64,000 nt of DNA from Parcubacteria bacterium C7867-001 (lineage in GTDB: Bacteria > Patescibacteria > Paceibacteria > UBA9973 > UBA2103). Below the pieces are notes generated by a model. It saw only the letters and a program-made list of their open reading frames with translations. It was not told the origin of the DNA and ran no database searches. This document shows, one piece after another, positions 16,532 through 25,276 of the stretch. The stretch is from positions 326,548 through 390,547 of the forward strand of contig LFCK01000001.1 in assembly GCA_001189095.1 (NCBI GenBank). Direction: 5' to 3'. Position 1 is the stretch's first letter. Every line of letters starts with the position of its first letter. Position numbers and translations under genes: made by a program.

Positions 16532-16957
16532 TTACTCCGCTTCAACAACGATGGAGATTTTGCCGAAGTTTTCGCCAAAGGCGACTGGAATATCAAACGT
16601 GCCAGATTCCTTGATTGGCTTCTCGAGCGAAATAGCGTCTTCCGGAAGCTTGGTCATTAGAGCGATTTCCTTCGCATCGATGCCGTCATAGAGGTGGCCT
16701 TTTTCGTTCACCTTCTTCTTGAAGACGATGCGCTCTTCTGCAAGTGCAGCAAGGCGTTCCTCCACGAGCTTCACGTCTACCATCTTCTTGTCTGCTTCAG
16801 CCTTACGAGCAGCTTCCGCCTTCTGGCGCAACGCTGGGGTCGCCTGCACCGCTATCTTGCGAGGGATAAGGAAGTTAATGGCATGGCCATCCGCTGCATC
16901 TATCTCCTGCCAAGCATGGCCCAAGCCCTTCTGCGATTTCAAAAGAATTACTTTCAT
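16532..16957 (-). CDS. rplI: 50S ribosomal protein bL9
   Basis: 141 residues. The N-terminal domain MKVILLKSQKGLG...GHAINFLIPRKIA fits bL9, followed by the long Ala/Lys/Glu connecting helix and the C-terminal RNA-binding domain. bL9 is missing in some CPR groups, so its presence helps placement. A TAGGAT box lies 9 nt before the ATG with no Shine-Dalgarno site. Confidence 0.92.
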   Translation of the reverse strand: MKVILLKSQKGLGHAWQEIDAADGHAINFLIPRKIAVQATPALRQKAEAARKAEADKKMVDVKLVEERLAALAEERIVFKKKVNEKGHLYDGIDAKEIALMTKLPEDAISLEKPIKESGTFDIPVAFGENFGKISIVVEAE

Positions 16958-16969
16958 GATTCGCCCATC

Positions 16970-18031
16970 CTACCCTTTCACCTGCTCTCCTGCAACCGCA
17001 GGGATATCCTGCGGAATCGCGTCATACACCGAAGCGGACTGGCCTTCCGGCGGAACCAGAAGCGTACCTGCGAGTATCTTGTTGTTCGCTATAGCAAAGC
17101 CGAGCACGACCACAACAACGGTGAGCGCACCGATAGAGGCTGAACCGCGCGGCAGGCGCTGATGGAAGAGTGCGGCAGCACCGAGCAAGAGTATGAAGAA
17201 GGCCGCTATCGTGAGGAAGACGAGTGAAGAGGCTGAGCGTGGCGCAAACGAAGCGAGGGCAAAGGGTGATGCTGTTTCAGCTGCGAGCACCTGCGGATTT
17301 GCTTCCGCGCGAGCAGGAATGGTCGTCGTTGAGATGCGAGCGACCGTGGTGGTCCCTTGATTGGTGGTCGTTGCAGCAGCAACCGTCGGCGTCCCCGGAA
17401 TTTTCTTCGGGCTCGTAGTCGTGACTTTCGCGGGAACCTGTACGTAAATGACTTGCTGCGGCTTCGCGAAGTACTGCACCACGAAGACTGATTCCCTTCC
17501 TTCGTAAGTACCCGTCGCCATACCGACCCCGATCTCAGTGAATCCAGCGCCGAGGAGATTCGCGCGATGCGTCGGTGAATCCATCCATGCGTCCACCACA
17601 TCCTGCGAGTCGGTGAAGTTGACTGCGAGATTCTCTCCTGCGTTCTGGAAGCGATAGCCCGCTTTCTGTATCCAACTCCACGGCACCGTGCCGTCAGGGC
17701 TCACATGCGCGAAGTAGCCGTTCTTCGCCATGTCTTCCGCTTTTGCGCGTGCGGCAGTAGCAAGCGTCTCATTCCACGTGACAGTAGCAAGATGATTATC
17801 CGAACGAGCATCATTCGTATAGGCGGTAATAGCGGCCGGAAGCACGCTCGCCACGAAGTCCTGCGTACGGAATCCGACGAACATCTGCGCAAGGGTGAGC
17901 GCCTCGATGAGCACAGCAAACGAGAGTGCCATGATGATGGCCTCTTTGCGGAGGACGTGCGGGTGATGATTGTTCCCTTCCGAAGGAAGGAAGGTTCGAT
18001 GGAGGCGCGTAAATAAGCCGTCCTGTTGCAT
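16970..18031 (-). CDS. CAP/SCP-domain membrane protein
   Basis: 353 residues: an N-terminal hydrophobic anchor (about residues 33-53), a CAP domain (about 65-190) with TWNETLATAARAKAEDMA, YFAHVSPDG, GENLA and the WMDSPTHRANLL block, a Thr/Pro/Ala linker, then two C-terminal transmembrane helices. The family includes YkwD-like secreted proteins of largely unknown biochemical role. TATAAT lies 6 nt before the ATG, which supports this start. Confidence 0.85.
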   Translation of the reverse strand: MQQDGLFTRLHRTFLPSEGNNHHPHVLRKEAIIMALSFAVLIEALTLAQMFVGFRTQDFVASVLPAAITAYTNDARSDNHLATVTWNETLATAARAKAEDMAKNGYFAHVSPDGTVPWSWIQKAGYRFQNAGENLAVNFTDSQDVVDAWMDSPTHRANLLGAGFTEIGVGMATGTYEGRESVFVVQYFAKPQQVIYVQVPAKVTTTSPKKIPGTPTVAAATTTNQGTTTVARISTTTIPARAEANPQVLAAETASPFALASFAPRSASSLVFLTIAAFFILLLGAAALFHQRLPRGSASIGALTVVVVVLGFAIANNKILAGTLLVPPEGQSASVYDAIPQDIPAVAGEQVKG

Positions 18032-18046
18032 AGTCTCATTATACCA

Positions 18047-18080
18047 CGAAAAAGCCCGGCTGGAAGGCCGGGCTTTTTCG
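18047..18080 (-). terminator. Terminator of the 954-aa surface protein gene
   Basis: Fourteen-base-pair stem (18047-18060 with 18067-18080) containing A- and T-runs on both sides. Confidence 0.85.
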
Positions 18081-18097
18081 TTGCTTATCGCGTCTCG

Positions 18098-20962
18098 TTA
18101 GTCGAGCGGCGGAAGCGGGAGGTTAAGAGTCGAGCAGTAGATATTGTTGATCATGCGCTGCGTCGTCTTGTAGACATATCCGGTTGGATGCGTCTTTGCT
18201 GGAATGCCGGAGTTCGGAAGGCCAACCCACGGAGCAAGCACGTCATCCATGTACTTCAACTGGAAGGCGCGTACTGCTGCGTCCGTAAGCGGACCGAAGA
18301 AGCCGGTGATCGGGAGGCCTGAACCCATGTGGTCATTGAGGAACTGCTGGAGCTCCTTCACTTCCGTCGTGTCGTTCTGACGACCAAGACCCATGAAGGT
18401 CGAGAGAAGCGGGCCGCACTGGGTTGCTGCACCGAGCACCGAGCCCGTGCTGCTGCCCTTCTTCTTGCCGCCACTGCCGTTCGTGAAGCCCGGTGTGTTC
18501 GGGGTGTCATTGCTTTCCTTCGTGTTCGTGAAGGTGCAGGTCACCGTTTCGCCAGCCGAGAGTCCGATCGATTCAGGGTCAGATTCGTCGCTGCAGGATG
18601 CCGAAGAGAGATCCCAGCCTTCAGGAACCACTTCGCCGACATCATAGCTGCCCGGCGTAAGGCTCGAGAAGGTGCGAGTTGCCGTTCCGTTCTCCGTAAG
18701 GAGATCGAAGCCACCCTCAGAAACTTCTGAGATCGTTTCGCTTACGAAGTGGAAGAGGCCGTTGCCACCTTCCGAATTCTTAACGATAACGATCGTGCCG
18801 GTGGTCGGTTCTTCGTTGTTGTCTTCAGTCGGAACGTTCCAAGCAACGCAGTAATACGTGCTGCCTACCTGCGGATTGCGGATGTAATCCCAGTTGTCGT
18901 AGTTGAGACCATCGTTGCTGCACGAGAACTCAGCCGAAACCGTGTTCGAGTTGCTCTGATGATCAGGTCCGTAGGTGAACGGAATGTAACCCTCCTGAAG
19001 AAGTTCGCGAAGGCGAATCTCCGTGTTTCCTTCAAGCGGGATGTTCATCGTGACGGTACCGTCCTCGCCTGTGAGACCAGAGGGCGTGTAGCCAGTTGCA
19101 TGACCAACAAAGGCCTTGCCCGGATCATTCGAGGTCTGATTACCCCACTCGAACTGCCAGCCTGATTCAAGATGGCAGGAAGGATGAGTGTCGAGGAAGT
19201 CTGCTGCCGTGTCAGCGTCAGTCACATGGGACGAACCCATTGCGTTTGGAAGATCTGATTCGTCCTCACAGACGATCTTTGTTGCGATGACCGTAATCTG
19301 ATCTGGGTCTTCGCAGCCCGTAACCTTCACCTCGACGACGATGTCGTTGAAGTCCTGATCGTTGATGATGCCGGTCTGATCATCGAAGCCGATGACGTAG
19401 GTATTGTCCGACGGATTGTAGACAACTGCGTGGTTGTTTTCATCCGAGCTCTCACCCTGATCGGTTGCCCATGTGCCAACGAGCGTCTCGCCGTTGTACG
19501 CCTTGATAGCGAAGCCAACACCCGGTGCGTTCACATCTGCAACATCGATGTTGAAGGTGCCGCCCGGAGTCGTCGTTGCCGCGTCATCAAAGAGCGGAAC
19601 GAAATTCGAGAGACTGCCGTCGGTGTAGTAACCGAAGACATGATGGTAACCAGAAAGCTTCTTGAGGAGCTTTGCCGAGAAATGAATGGTGTTACCCGAG
19701 CCATCCCACGTCTGGGTATTGACCTGATCATCGTCAGCGTCAACGCCGTAGCTGTAGAAATCGAGGACCTGCTGGAGCGTCATTTCGTTGCTCGAGCCGA
19801 GTTCGATAACTTCTTCGCTGTTCGACGGAGCTGCACAGCTGTTCTGGATTACTGGGGTGCAGATACCATCGTTTTCTTCATATCCTTCTGGGACTGAAGG
19901 CTGGTCCTCAGGAATGTTGTCGCATACGTCGGTCGGAGGAGGCGGGGGCAATTCACCGCAGTCCGTTCCGTCGACTGTGAGCTTGTAGAGGAGACCTGCT
20001 GGATTCGTTGCCATGGTGCCGCCTGACTGAGCGAAGTTGGTCACCGTGAACTCAATCGTGTTCGTCCCTGCATTGAGGTCGCCAGCTGGGATGCTGTAGG
20101 AATCCTGCCCACCTGCGCTGTAGTTGAACTCGCCAGCATCAGCACCCACTGGGTTTCCATTGATAGAAACCGTGTAGGAATTGTCTGCTGCGATCATGAG
20201 CGTAGCGCCCGTCGGAGCACCCGTCACCAAGAAGCTCTTGGTGAAGGTTTCAGACATGGTATTTACCGCGTCAGCGATTGGGTTCTCGCCCCAGATCCAG
20301 ATTGCGGTCGGAATCGAAGCGGTCCATCCCAAGTGAATCGGGCTCACCGCAAAAGATGCGCTACCGTCCTCAAGCGTCGTAGTGTCGCTGTAGATCACGC
20401 AGGAAGAAGGGGTCGGGGGATTTTCCTCCTCTGGGTTCACCGTGACCGTTGTCTCGCAGGTAATCGGATCTTCATCCTCTTCACCTCCCGAAATGGTTGC
20501 GGTGTAGGTCGTGGTGTCAGTAGGAGATACCTCTGACGTGTCTCCATCGCCAAGCGAGCCAACACCGTTGTCGACGGTTGCAGACGCTTCATCAGCATCT
20601 TCGCCCTCGATATTGAGCGTAAGGGTGGTGCTACCTCCCTCCGTTATCGTTGAAGGGTCGGCGACAAGAGAACAGGTGAGATTTTCGTTCTCCTCTTCAT
20701 CATCGTCCTCTCCGACGCACGGATGATCTTCGTCAACGAGAAAATCGTCGTCGTGATTTGAGTGACCGTTCCAACCATCTTCGTCAACGTTGATGACGTT
20801 ACCGTTATGGCAGATATCTACTTTATGTTCTTCGTTCTCATTATTTGTTGCAAGTGCCGAAATTGGGAACACTGCCGCAACGATAGCGAACATGAGAACG
20901 CTCGCCGTGAGAGCGAGGGAGCGTCGAGAAACCGACGCAGGGCCTATAAGGAAATTGTCCAT
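18098..20962 (-). CDS. Large secreted surface protein with DUF4114-like and peptidoglycan-binding-like domains
   Basis: 954 residues: a signal peptide ending near SALA, a very acidic Asp/Glu-rich stretch, immunoglobulin-like beta modules with Thr-rich strands, a region matching DUF4114 (VLDFYSYGVD..., GFDDQTG, DQDFNDIVVEV), a prealbumin/SdrD-like module (TFSSLTPGSYDVGE), and a C-terminal helix bundle (EVKELQQFLN, GFFGPLTDAAVRAFQ) resembling PG_binding_1. The calcium-binding acid repeats and wall-binding end suggest a surface adhesin or S-layer-like protein. A GTG start at 20989 would add nine residues. Neither start has a good ribosome site. Confidence 0.75.
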   Translation of the reverse strand: MDNFLIGPASVSRRSLALTASVLMFAIVAAVFPISALATNNENEEHKVDICHNGNVINVDEDGWNGHSNHDDDFLVDEDHPCVGEDDDEEENENLTCSLVADPSTITEGGSTTLTLNIEGEDADEASATVDNGVGSLGDGDTSEVSPTDTTTYTATISGGEEDEDPITCETTVTVNPEEENPPTPSSCVIYSDTTTLEDGSASFAVSPIHLGWTASIPTAIWIWGENPIADAVNTMSETFTKSFLVTGAPTGATLMIAADNSYTVSINGNPVGADAGEFNYSAGGQDSYSIPAGDLNAGTNTIEFTVTNFAQSGGTMATNPAGLLYKLTVDGTDCGELPPPPPTDVCDNIPEDQPSVPEGYEENDGICTPVIQNSCAAPSNSEEVIELGSSNEMTLQQVLDFYSYGVDADDDQVNTQTWDGSGNTIHFSAKLLKKLSGYHHVFGYYTDGSLSNFVPLFDDAATTTPGGTFNIDVADVNAPGVGFAIKAYNGETLVGTWATDQGESSDENNHAVVYNPSDNTYVIGFDDQTGIINDQDFNDIVVEVKVTGCEDPDQITVIATKIVCEDESDLPNAMGSSHVTDADTAADFLDTHPSCHLESGWQFEWGNQTSNDPGKAFVGHATGYTPSGLTGEDGTVTMNIPLEGNTEIRLRELLQEGYIPFTYGPDHQSNSNTVSAEFSCSNDGLNYDNWDYIRNPQVGSTYYCVAWNVPTEDNNEEPTTGTIVIVKNSEGGNGLFHFVSETISEVSEGGFDLLTENGTATRTFSSLTPGSYDVGEVVPEGWDLSSASCSDESDPESIGLSAGETVTCTFTNTKESNDTPNTPGFTNGSGGKKKGSSTGSVLGAATQCGPLLSTFMGLGRQNDTTEVKELQQFLNDHMGSGLPITGFFGPLTDAAVRAFQLKYMDDVLAPWVGLPNSGIPAKTHPTGYVYKTTQRMINNIYCSTLNLPLPPLD

Positions 20963-21244
20963 GGATAAATCCGGATTAATATGACGCACATGTATAAGTC
21001 CGGAAGCCAGGGTTCTTCCGTTATTGCCGCACTTTCCACAGTGTGGACTTATAATGATACAGCGTCAAGCGTTTTCCACGGCAACTGTTACGGCGTAGAA
21101 ACTAAAACTAGTCAACAGCAGAATTCCAGCGTTCGAGGACGAATTTCATCAATTGACAAGTACTGGCGGTGCCGTAATATTCGAACGGTAGAGCTTGCTC
21201 TTTTCTCCTTACGTGGCGAAACGTTCGTCACCAACTGAAGATTC

Positions 21245-21327
21245 GCGTGCTTGCCCGAGGTGGGCCCAAAAAACTCCAATGGCGACATTGGTTTCCAGGG
21301 TTTTGGGCCCGCCTCGTTTAAGCACGC
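21245..21327. repeat. Three-tier hairpin
   Basis: Nested stems: gcgtgctt (21245-21252 with 21320-21327), a 16-bp stem with one G-T wobble (21256-21271 with 21301-21316), and ccaatg/cattgg (21276-21281 with 21286-21291). Confidence 0.7.
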
Positions 21328-21450
21328 ATTTGACGTTCCGCGAGACCTTTATATACTGAAGAGTATGCATACGTTCGCAATGATGGCATCGATGAGTACC
21401 CCTCGCTCGAGGAGCTTTTTGATGCACTAATCCCTTCCCCATCCTGCAGC

Positions 21451-21482
21451 AAAAACCCCTCAGCACCTGAGGGGTTTTTGAT
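21451..21482 (+). terminator. Rho-independent terminator upstream of the paralogous orphan pair
   Basis: Thirteen-base-pair stem aaaaacccctcag with its complement, loop cac, then a T-rich tail. Confidence 0.85.
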
Positions 21483-21548
21483 TTTAGAACCATCATGCTG
21501 CCGGGGAAATGGTTCTTCGGCAGCTCGTGAGTCGAAAGGAATACGACA

Positions 21549-21971
21549 ATGAAACGTTCGGAATGCTCGGATGGCACGCTCCTATTCGCGATAACCGCGG
21601 TATCGGAGAAGCTCGGGTATACGGCGCTACCCCGCAAGGTCATCGCCTTCCACATCTACGACAACGAGGATGAGGAATTCTGCCTCGTTACGCAGATACA
21701 TCCCAAACAACACCGACTCCTCACCTTCTCGGACTCGATTCGAGTGCGGGGTAGACGACGGGACACGAATCTGGTGCTTGAGCAGTTCTGCAAGAAGCAT
21801 GACGTGAGCCCTGAGCTCGTGTTCATGCGCGTCGGGAAATCGGAAGAAGACTTGTACCCGTTCTGGTCGCGAGTCCGCGCGATTAATGACTACCCGCACT
21901 GGGAGACCATCGATCCGTGGCCGTTCGGAATAACGTACGAGTTCGACGATCCCGACAGCCTCGATCTCTAA
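21549..21971 (+). CDS. Hypothetical protein, 140 aa (paralog of the next gene)
   Basis: Unknown soluble protein. Its N-terminal half aligns by eye with that of the next gene (helix, then LPRKV in this one and LPKRV in the other, then two strands), so the pair probably arose by tandem duplication. A gaaagg ribosome site lies 8 nt before the ATG. Acidic C-terminus. Confidence 0.7.
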   Translation: MKRSECSDGTLLFAITAVSEKLGYTALPRKVIAFHIYDNEDEEFCLVTQIHPKQHRLLTFSDSIRVRGRRRDTNLVLEQFCKKHDVSPELVFMRVGKSEEDLYPFWSRVRAINDYPHWETIDPWPFGITYEFDDPDSLDL

Positions 21972-22000
21972 CCGTCCTAGTCGGAAGAAGGAGAAGCAAC

Positions 22001-22414
22001 ATGGGACTCAATAAGGAACAGGCGCTCATCGCGATAATCTGCGGAGCGGCGGGAATCCTCCGACATACGGAACTGCCGAAGCGAGTCGTGAGCCTGAAGT
22101 ATCTGAAGGATGGAAGATATGAAATCACCGTCTGGAAGAACACTGACGAAAACGACTGGCGAAAGCTCGATACTGAAAAGCAGTTCGTTGTGGGTGAAGC
22201 CCGACAGACGATAGAGCACAACTCGGCCGAGGCTCACAAATGCGTCAAACGATGCATTGGGGAATACGAAATCCAGAACGACTTCGTATTCCGTGAGTTC
22301 GAAAGCGACAGCGCCCACAAGCAGTGCCACTGGACGCTCGTGCACCACTACTCGCTGTTCATACGGTATGTAGCGGGAATTGGCGTCCCGATCTCGCGAA
22401 TATTCGGAGATTAA
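22001..22414 (+). CDS. Hypothetical protein, 137 aa (paralog of the previous gene)
   Basis: The start is chosen at an ATG 6 nt after aaggag; the frame is open upstream but overlaps the preceding gene and is Arg-rich and non-native. Shares the helix-LPKRV-strand pattern with its neighbour and contains two Cys and several His in the C-terminal half. Function unknown. Co-transcribed with the 140-aa gene and followed by a terminator. Confidence 0.7.
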   Translation: MGLNKEQALIAIICGAAGILRHTELPKRVVSLKYLKDGRYEITVWKNTDENDWRKLDTEKQFVVGEARQTIEHNSAEAHKCVKRCIGEYEIQNDFVFREFESDSAHKQCHWTLVHHYSLFIRYVAGIGVPISRIFGD

Positions 22415-22427
22415 GGAATGAAACTAC

Positions 22428-22457
22428 GACGCGTCCCAGAGGGACGCGTCTTTTCTT
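22428..22457 (+). terminator. Terminator of the paralogous orphan pair
   Basis: Stem gacgcgtccc with its complement, loop aga, tail ttttctt. Confidence 0.85.
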
Positions 22458-23706
22458 ATTTGCCGGTCGTGAGGAATTGAATAGCGCGGTCCTTTTGAGG
22501 ATCTTTCCCCGCCGTAAAATCTTGCTGCGTACGCTCCACCTTTATATCCGGAATGAGGCCACCATCGCTGATTGAGCGGCCAGAAGGCGTAAGCCACCGA
22601 GCGACCGTCACTTTGAGCGAGCCGCCATCGATGTCGACGAGTTCCTGCACCGAGCCTTTACCGAAGGAGCGCGTTCCGATGAGTGTTGCGACTTTTGCAT
22701 CCTGCAGCGCACCCGCGAGAATTTCAGACGCGGAGGCCGAGCCTTGATCGATGAGAATAACGATTTTAGTTCCCGCAGGAATGCCACCGGTTCCGAGACT
22801 CTCGTGCACGATATTTTCCTGCTTACCTTTATAGTCTTCAGTCACGACGGTGCCGCCTTTCGGGAGGAAGTGGCTCGCCATGTTTACTGCAGACTCAAGG
22901 TAGCCGCCCGGATTGCCGCGCAAATCGATGACGAGTCTCGTCGCACCGCTCGCTCGGAAGGTGGCGAGTGCATTAGAAAAAAGCTGACCTGAGTTCTGGG
23001 TAAAGCTGTAGAGCGCGATGGTGTAGACGCCGCTCTTCGCATCGTAGGACGCGTCAATGGTCGGCACTTGGATGGTGTCGCGAGTGATGGTGAGCTCGAC
23101 TGGCTTTCCTTCGCGCGCGAAAACGAAGGCAACGGTCGTTCCCTTTTCTCCACGAATCAAATGCACTGCTTCATCGGTCGACATGCCATCGGTCGACTTT
23201 TCATTTATAGAGACAATGAGATCGCCCGCATGCACGCCTGCGCGCTCAGCCGGCGTTCCTTTGAGCGGCGCAATGACCGTTAGGATTCCCTCCTTATTAA
23301 CGCCGAGCTCGATACCCACGCCACCGAAATTTCCCGCGATATTTTCCTGAAAGACCTTCGCTTCTGATGGTGGGAAGAAGACGGTGTACGGATCACCATA
23401 GGAAGCCGTGAGTCCCTCGATGAGTCCCCAGATTTTCTCCTTTGTTTCGGGAATGGTCGAGGATGCGTGCGTCTCGACAAACTTATCATCGAGCGCATGC
23501 CACGCTTTCCAGACACCCGCGAGATTCACTGACTCGTCCGCTGAGGAATTAAGACCATCATGTACGAACGGAATAGATTTCACCAAGAAACCGTTCGTGT
23601 CGTGCGCGCCAATGTAGAGACCACCGATGAACGAAACGACTGCAACGAGCGCAGCAGCAGCGCCCATCTGGACGAAAAGTTTTGATGCGCGCGAAGGTGC
23701 AGCCAT
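22456..23706 (-). CDS. C-terminal processing peptidase (S41, Ctp/Prc)
   Basis: 416 residues: an N-terminal membrane anchor or signal, a PDZ domain (GGVGIELGVNKEG...GDLIVSINEKS), then the S41 protease domain with GNPGGYL, the nucleophile in DQGSASASEI and the general-base Lys in GKGSVQ. It degrades or trims envelope proteins from the C-terminus. Two further ATGs upstream (23718, 23730) lie on or before a TATAAT box; the chosen ATG follows that box by 10 nt and a GGAG. Confidence 0.92.
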   Translation of the reverse strand: MAAPSRASKLFVQMGAAAALVAVVSFIGGLYIGAHDTNGFLVKSIPFVHDGLNSSADESVNLAGVWKAWHALDDKFVETHASSTIPETKEKIWGLIEGLTASYGDPYTVFFPPSEAKVFQENIAGNFGGVGIELGVNKEGILTVIAPLKGTPAERAGVHAGDLIVSINEKSTDGMSTDEAVHLIRGEKGTTVAFVFAREGKPVELTITRDTIQVPTIDASYDAKSGVYTIALYSFTQNSGQLFSNALATFRASGATRLVIDLRGNPGGYLESAVNMASHFLPKGGTVVTEDYKGKQENIVHESLGTGGIPAGTKIVILIDQGSASASEILAGALQDAKVATLIGTRSFGKGSVQELVDIDGGSLKVTVARWLTPSGRSISDGGLIPDIKVERTQQDFTAGKDPQKDRAIQFLTTGK

Positions 23707-23779
23707 AATGTGCTCCATTATAACATTCATGTGTAAAAGCTAGCTGGTATCGGGCGTGGACGCGCTATACTTTTTACAA

Positions 23780-24700
23780 ATGATGACTCGCCACGAGCGC
23801 GGAAAGGTTACGTGGGTCGACCTTGAGTCGCCGACCGCGGAAGAACTGCACTCGGTGATGCGCGAATTCGATATCTCCGGAAATATCGAGGAAGAAATCA
23901 TCTCGCCGACCCCGTATCCGCTCGTTATTTCCTTCCCCAGCTACTCCTACCTCGTCCTTCACTTCCCCGTAACGAAAGCTGACGGCGGCGCTCGCACACA
24001 AGAAGTCGATTTCATCGTCGGCAAGAAATTCATCGTTACCGTCCGCTACGAAGTGGTGGATTCAATTCACAGCCTCCACAAAGTATTCGAAGCGGAAGAG
24101 CTTCTCGGTCTTCCAGAAACACTGCTCGAGACCGAGCAGCTCATCGTCGAGCAAGTATTCCGCCGCCTCTTCCGCGCCATTCGCGAAGAGCTCGAGACAA
24201 CCGAACGCATGCTTGAGCGCCTTGAGACAGACATCTTCTCAGGTAAAGAGCGCTCAAGCGTTCGTAAGATTTCCGAAGCAGGGCGCGTCCTCCTGCGTTT
24301 TGAAACCGTACTTCGAAGAAACTCGGAACCGCTCTCGGAGTTCCTCCGCGAACTCCAGACGCCGGAATTCTTCGGCAAATCCTTCGCGCTACGTGCCTCG
24401 AATATCGAAGCCGAGCGTGAGCATGTCGAAGGACTCATCGAGTCCTTCCGAAATGTTGCAGCTGAACTTCGCCAGACGAACGACTCGCTTCTCTCCTCTT
24501 CCCAAAACCAAGTGATGAAGACACTCACCGTAGTGACCTTCATCATGTTCCCGCTCTCCATCATCCCCCTCTTCTTCGCGGTGGACACAACATCCTCCTC
24601 GATCATTCATCATCCAGAATTCTTCTTCGGCATCGGTGGCTTGATGGCATTGCTTGCCGCCTTCCTTTTCGTCCTCTCGAAATTCAAGCGCTGGTTCTAG
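23780..24700 (+). CDS. CorA-like divalent-cation transporter family protein lacking GMN
   Basis: 306 residues: N-terminal alpha/beta domain, a long Glu/Arg-rich helix region, then QNQVMKTLTVVTFIMFPLSIIP and a second transmembrane helix before a basic end, the usual CorA topology. The pore signature GMN after the first helix is missing (FAVDT occupies the site), so Mg2+ selectivity is doubtful. The ATG follows a TATACT box (23766-23771) by 8 nt, suggesting a leaderless mRNA. Confidence 0.8.
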   Translation: MMTRHERGKVTWVDLESPTAEELHSVMREFDISGNIEEEIISPTPYPLVISFPSYSYLVLHFPVTKADGGARTQEVDFIVGKKFIVTVRYEVVDSIHSLHKVFEAEELLGLPETLLETEQLIVEQVFRRLFRAIREELETTERMLERLETDIFSGKERSSVRKISEAGRVLLRFETVLRRNSEPLSEFLRELQTPEFFGKSFALRASNIEAEREHVEGLIESFRNVAAELRQTNDSLLSSSQNQVMKTLTVVTFIMFPLSIIPLFFAVDTTSSSIIHHPEFFFGIGGLMALLAAFLFVLSKFKRWF

Positions 24701-24715
24701 ACCATAATTCAAAAA

Positions 24716-24743
24716 TTGACATTTGTTTAAAATCAATTATATT
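24716..24743 (+). promoter_or_regulatory. Promoter of the 130-aa gene
   Basis: TTGACA (24716-24721), 16-nt spacer, TATATT (24738-24743) in an AT-rich stretch. Confidence 0.65.
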
Positions 24744-24821
24744 AATTCATAGGTACCGTACACCTTCGGATACGCGCATCTTTCCGGTGCCTATGCGAAT
24801 AATCCGAAATTGGAGAAAAAG

Positions 24822-25214
24822 ATGGAAATCGCTCGCAGCGCCACAGCAAAGGTTCAGCTCGACGAGCTGCATTTTTCTGAGCGAACAGAATCTCGAGTGC
24901 CCCAATTTAAGGAAGGTCTTAGAAAAGCATTCGCCGACCAAGCTGATGATGAATCCCATTTTCAGATCAATATTGTCGATTGGTTCGGCCGTGGAGCAAT
25001 TGCCGTACACTTTAGGAACGCGCAACTGTTTATGCGCTTCTGCCGTGCTGAGACCAACGCGCAGTTCTACTTCGTAGCAAGCGCTCTCCAACTTCTGGAG
25101 CGAGAACAGCTCACGATGGTCGAAGTACTCATTCCATGGTCTCTTTCGACAACTCGAAAAGTGCAGGTGCAGAAGTTCAGCTCGTCCAGCGTGGAGCTCG
25201 TGCTCGCACATTGA
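24822..25214 (+). CDS. Hypothetical protein, 130 aa
   Basis: Soluble alpha/beta protein of unknown family. The start is an ATG 6 nt after ggag; an in-frame TTG 12 nt upstream sits on that ribosome site and is rejected. Single gene with its own promoter and hairpin (25221-25243). Confidence 0.7.
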   Translation: MEIARSATAKVQLDELHFSERTESRVPQFKEGLRKAFADQADDESHFQINIVDWFGRGAIAVHFRNAQLFMRFCRAETNAQFYFVASALQLLEREQLTMVEVLIPWSLSTTRKVQVQKFSSSSVELVLAH

Positions 25215-25276
25215 GCAAAAGACGCGGCCCTCAGGGCCGCGTCAATCTTTATCCAGCGTGATAAAATAGTGCAATC

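Larger units (their letters stand above)
20963..21548. other. Long gene-poor intergenic region
   Basis: Holds a + promoter (TTGACA 21153-21158, 16-nt spacer, TAATAT 21175-21180), a three-part hairpin (21245-21327) and a strong + terminator (21451-21479). A reading frame at about 21336-21450 has protein-like composition but no start codon. It may be a small RNA unit or the remnant of a gene. Confidence 0.5.

Noticed and set aside
21336..21480. Frame reading EEYAYVRNDGIDEYPSLEEL
   Set aside because: Has no start codon after the preceding stop, and the last part is the terminator hairpin. It may be a gene remnant but cannot be called.
21209..21655. 148-residue minus-strand open frame
   Set aside because: Overlaps a terminator and the 140-aa gene, and its composition is not protein-like.
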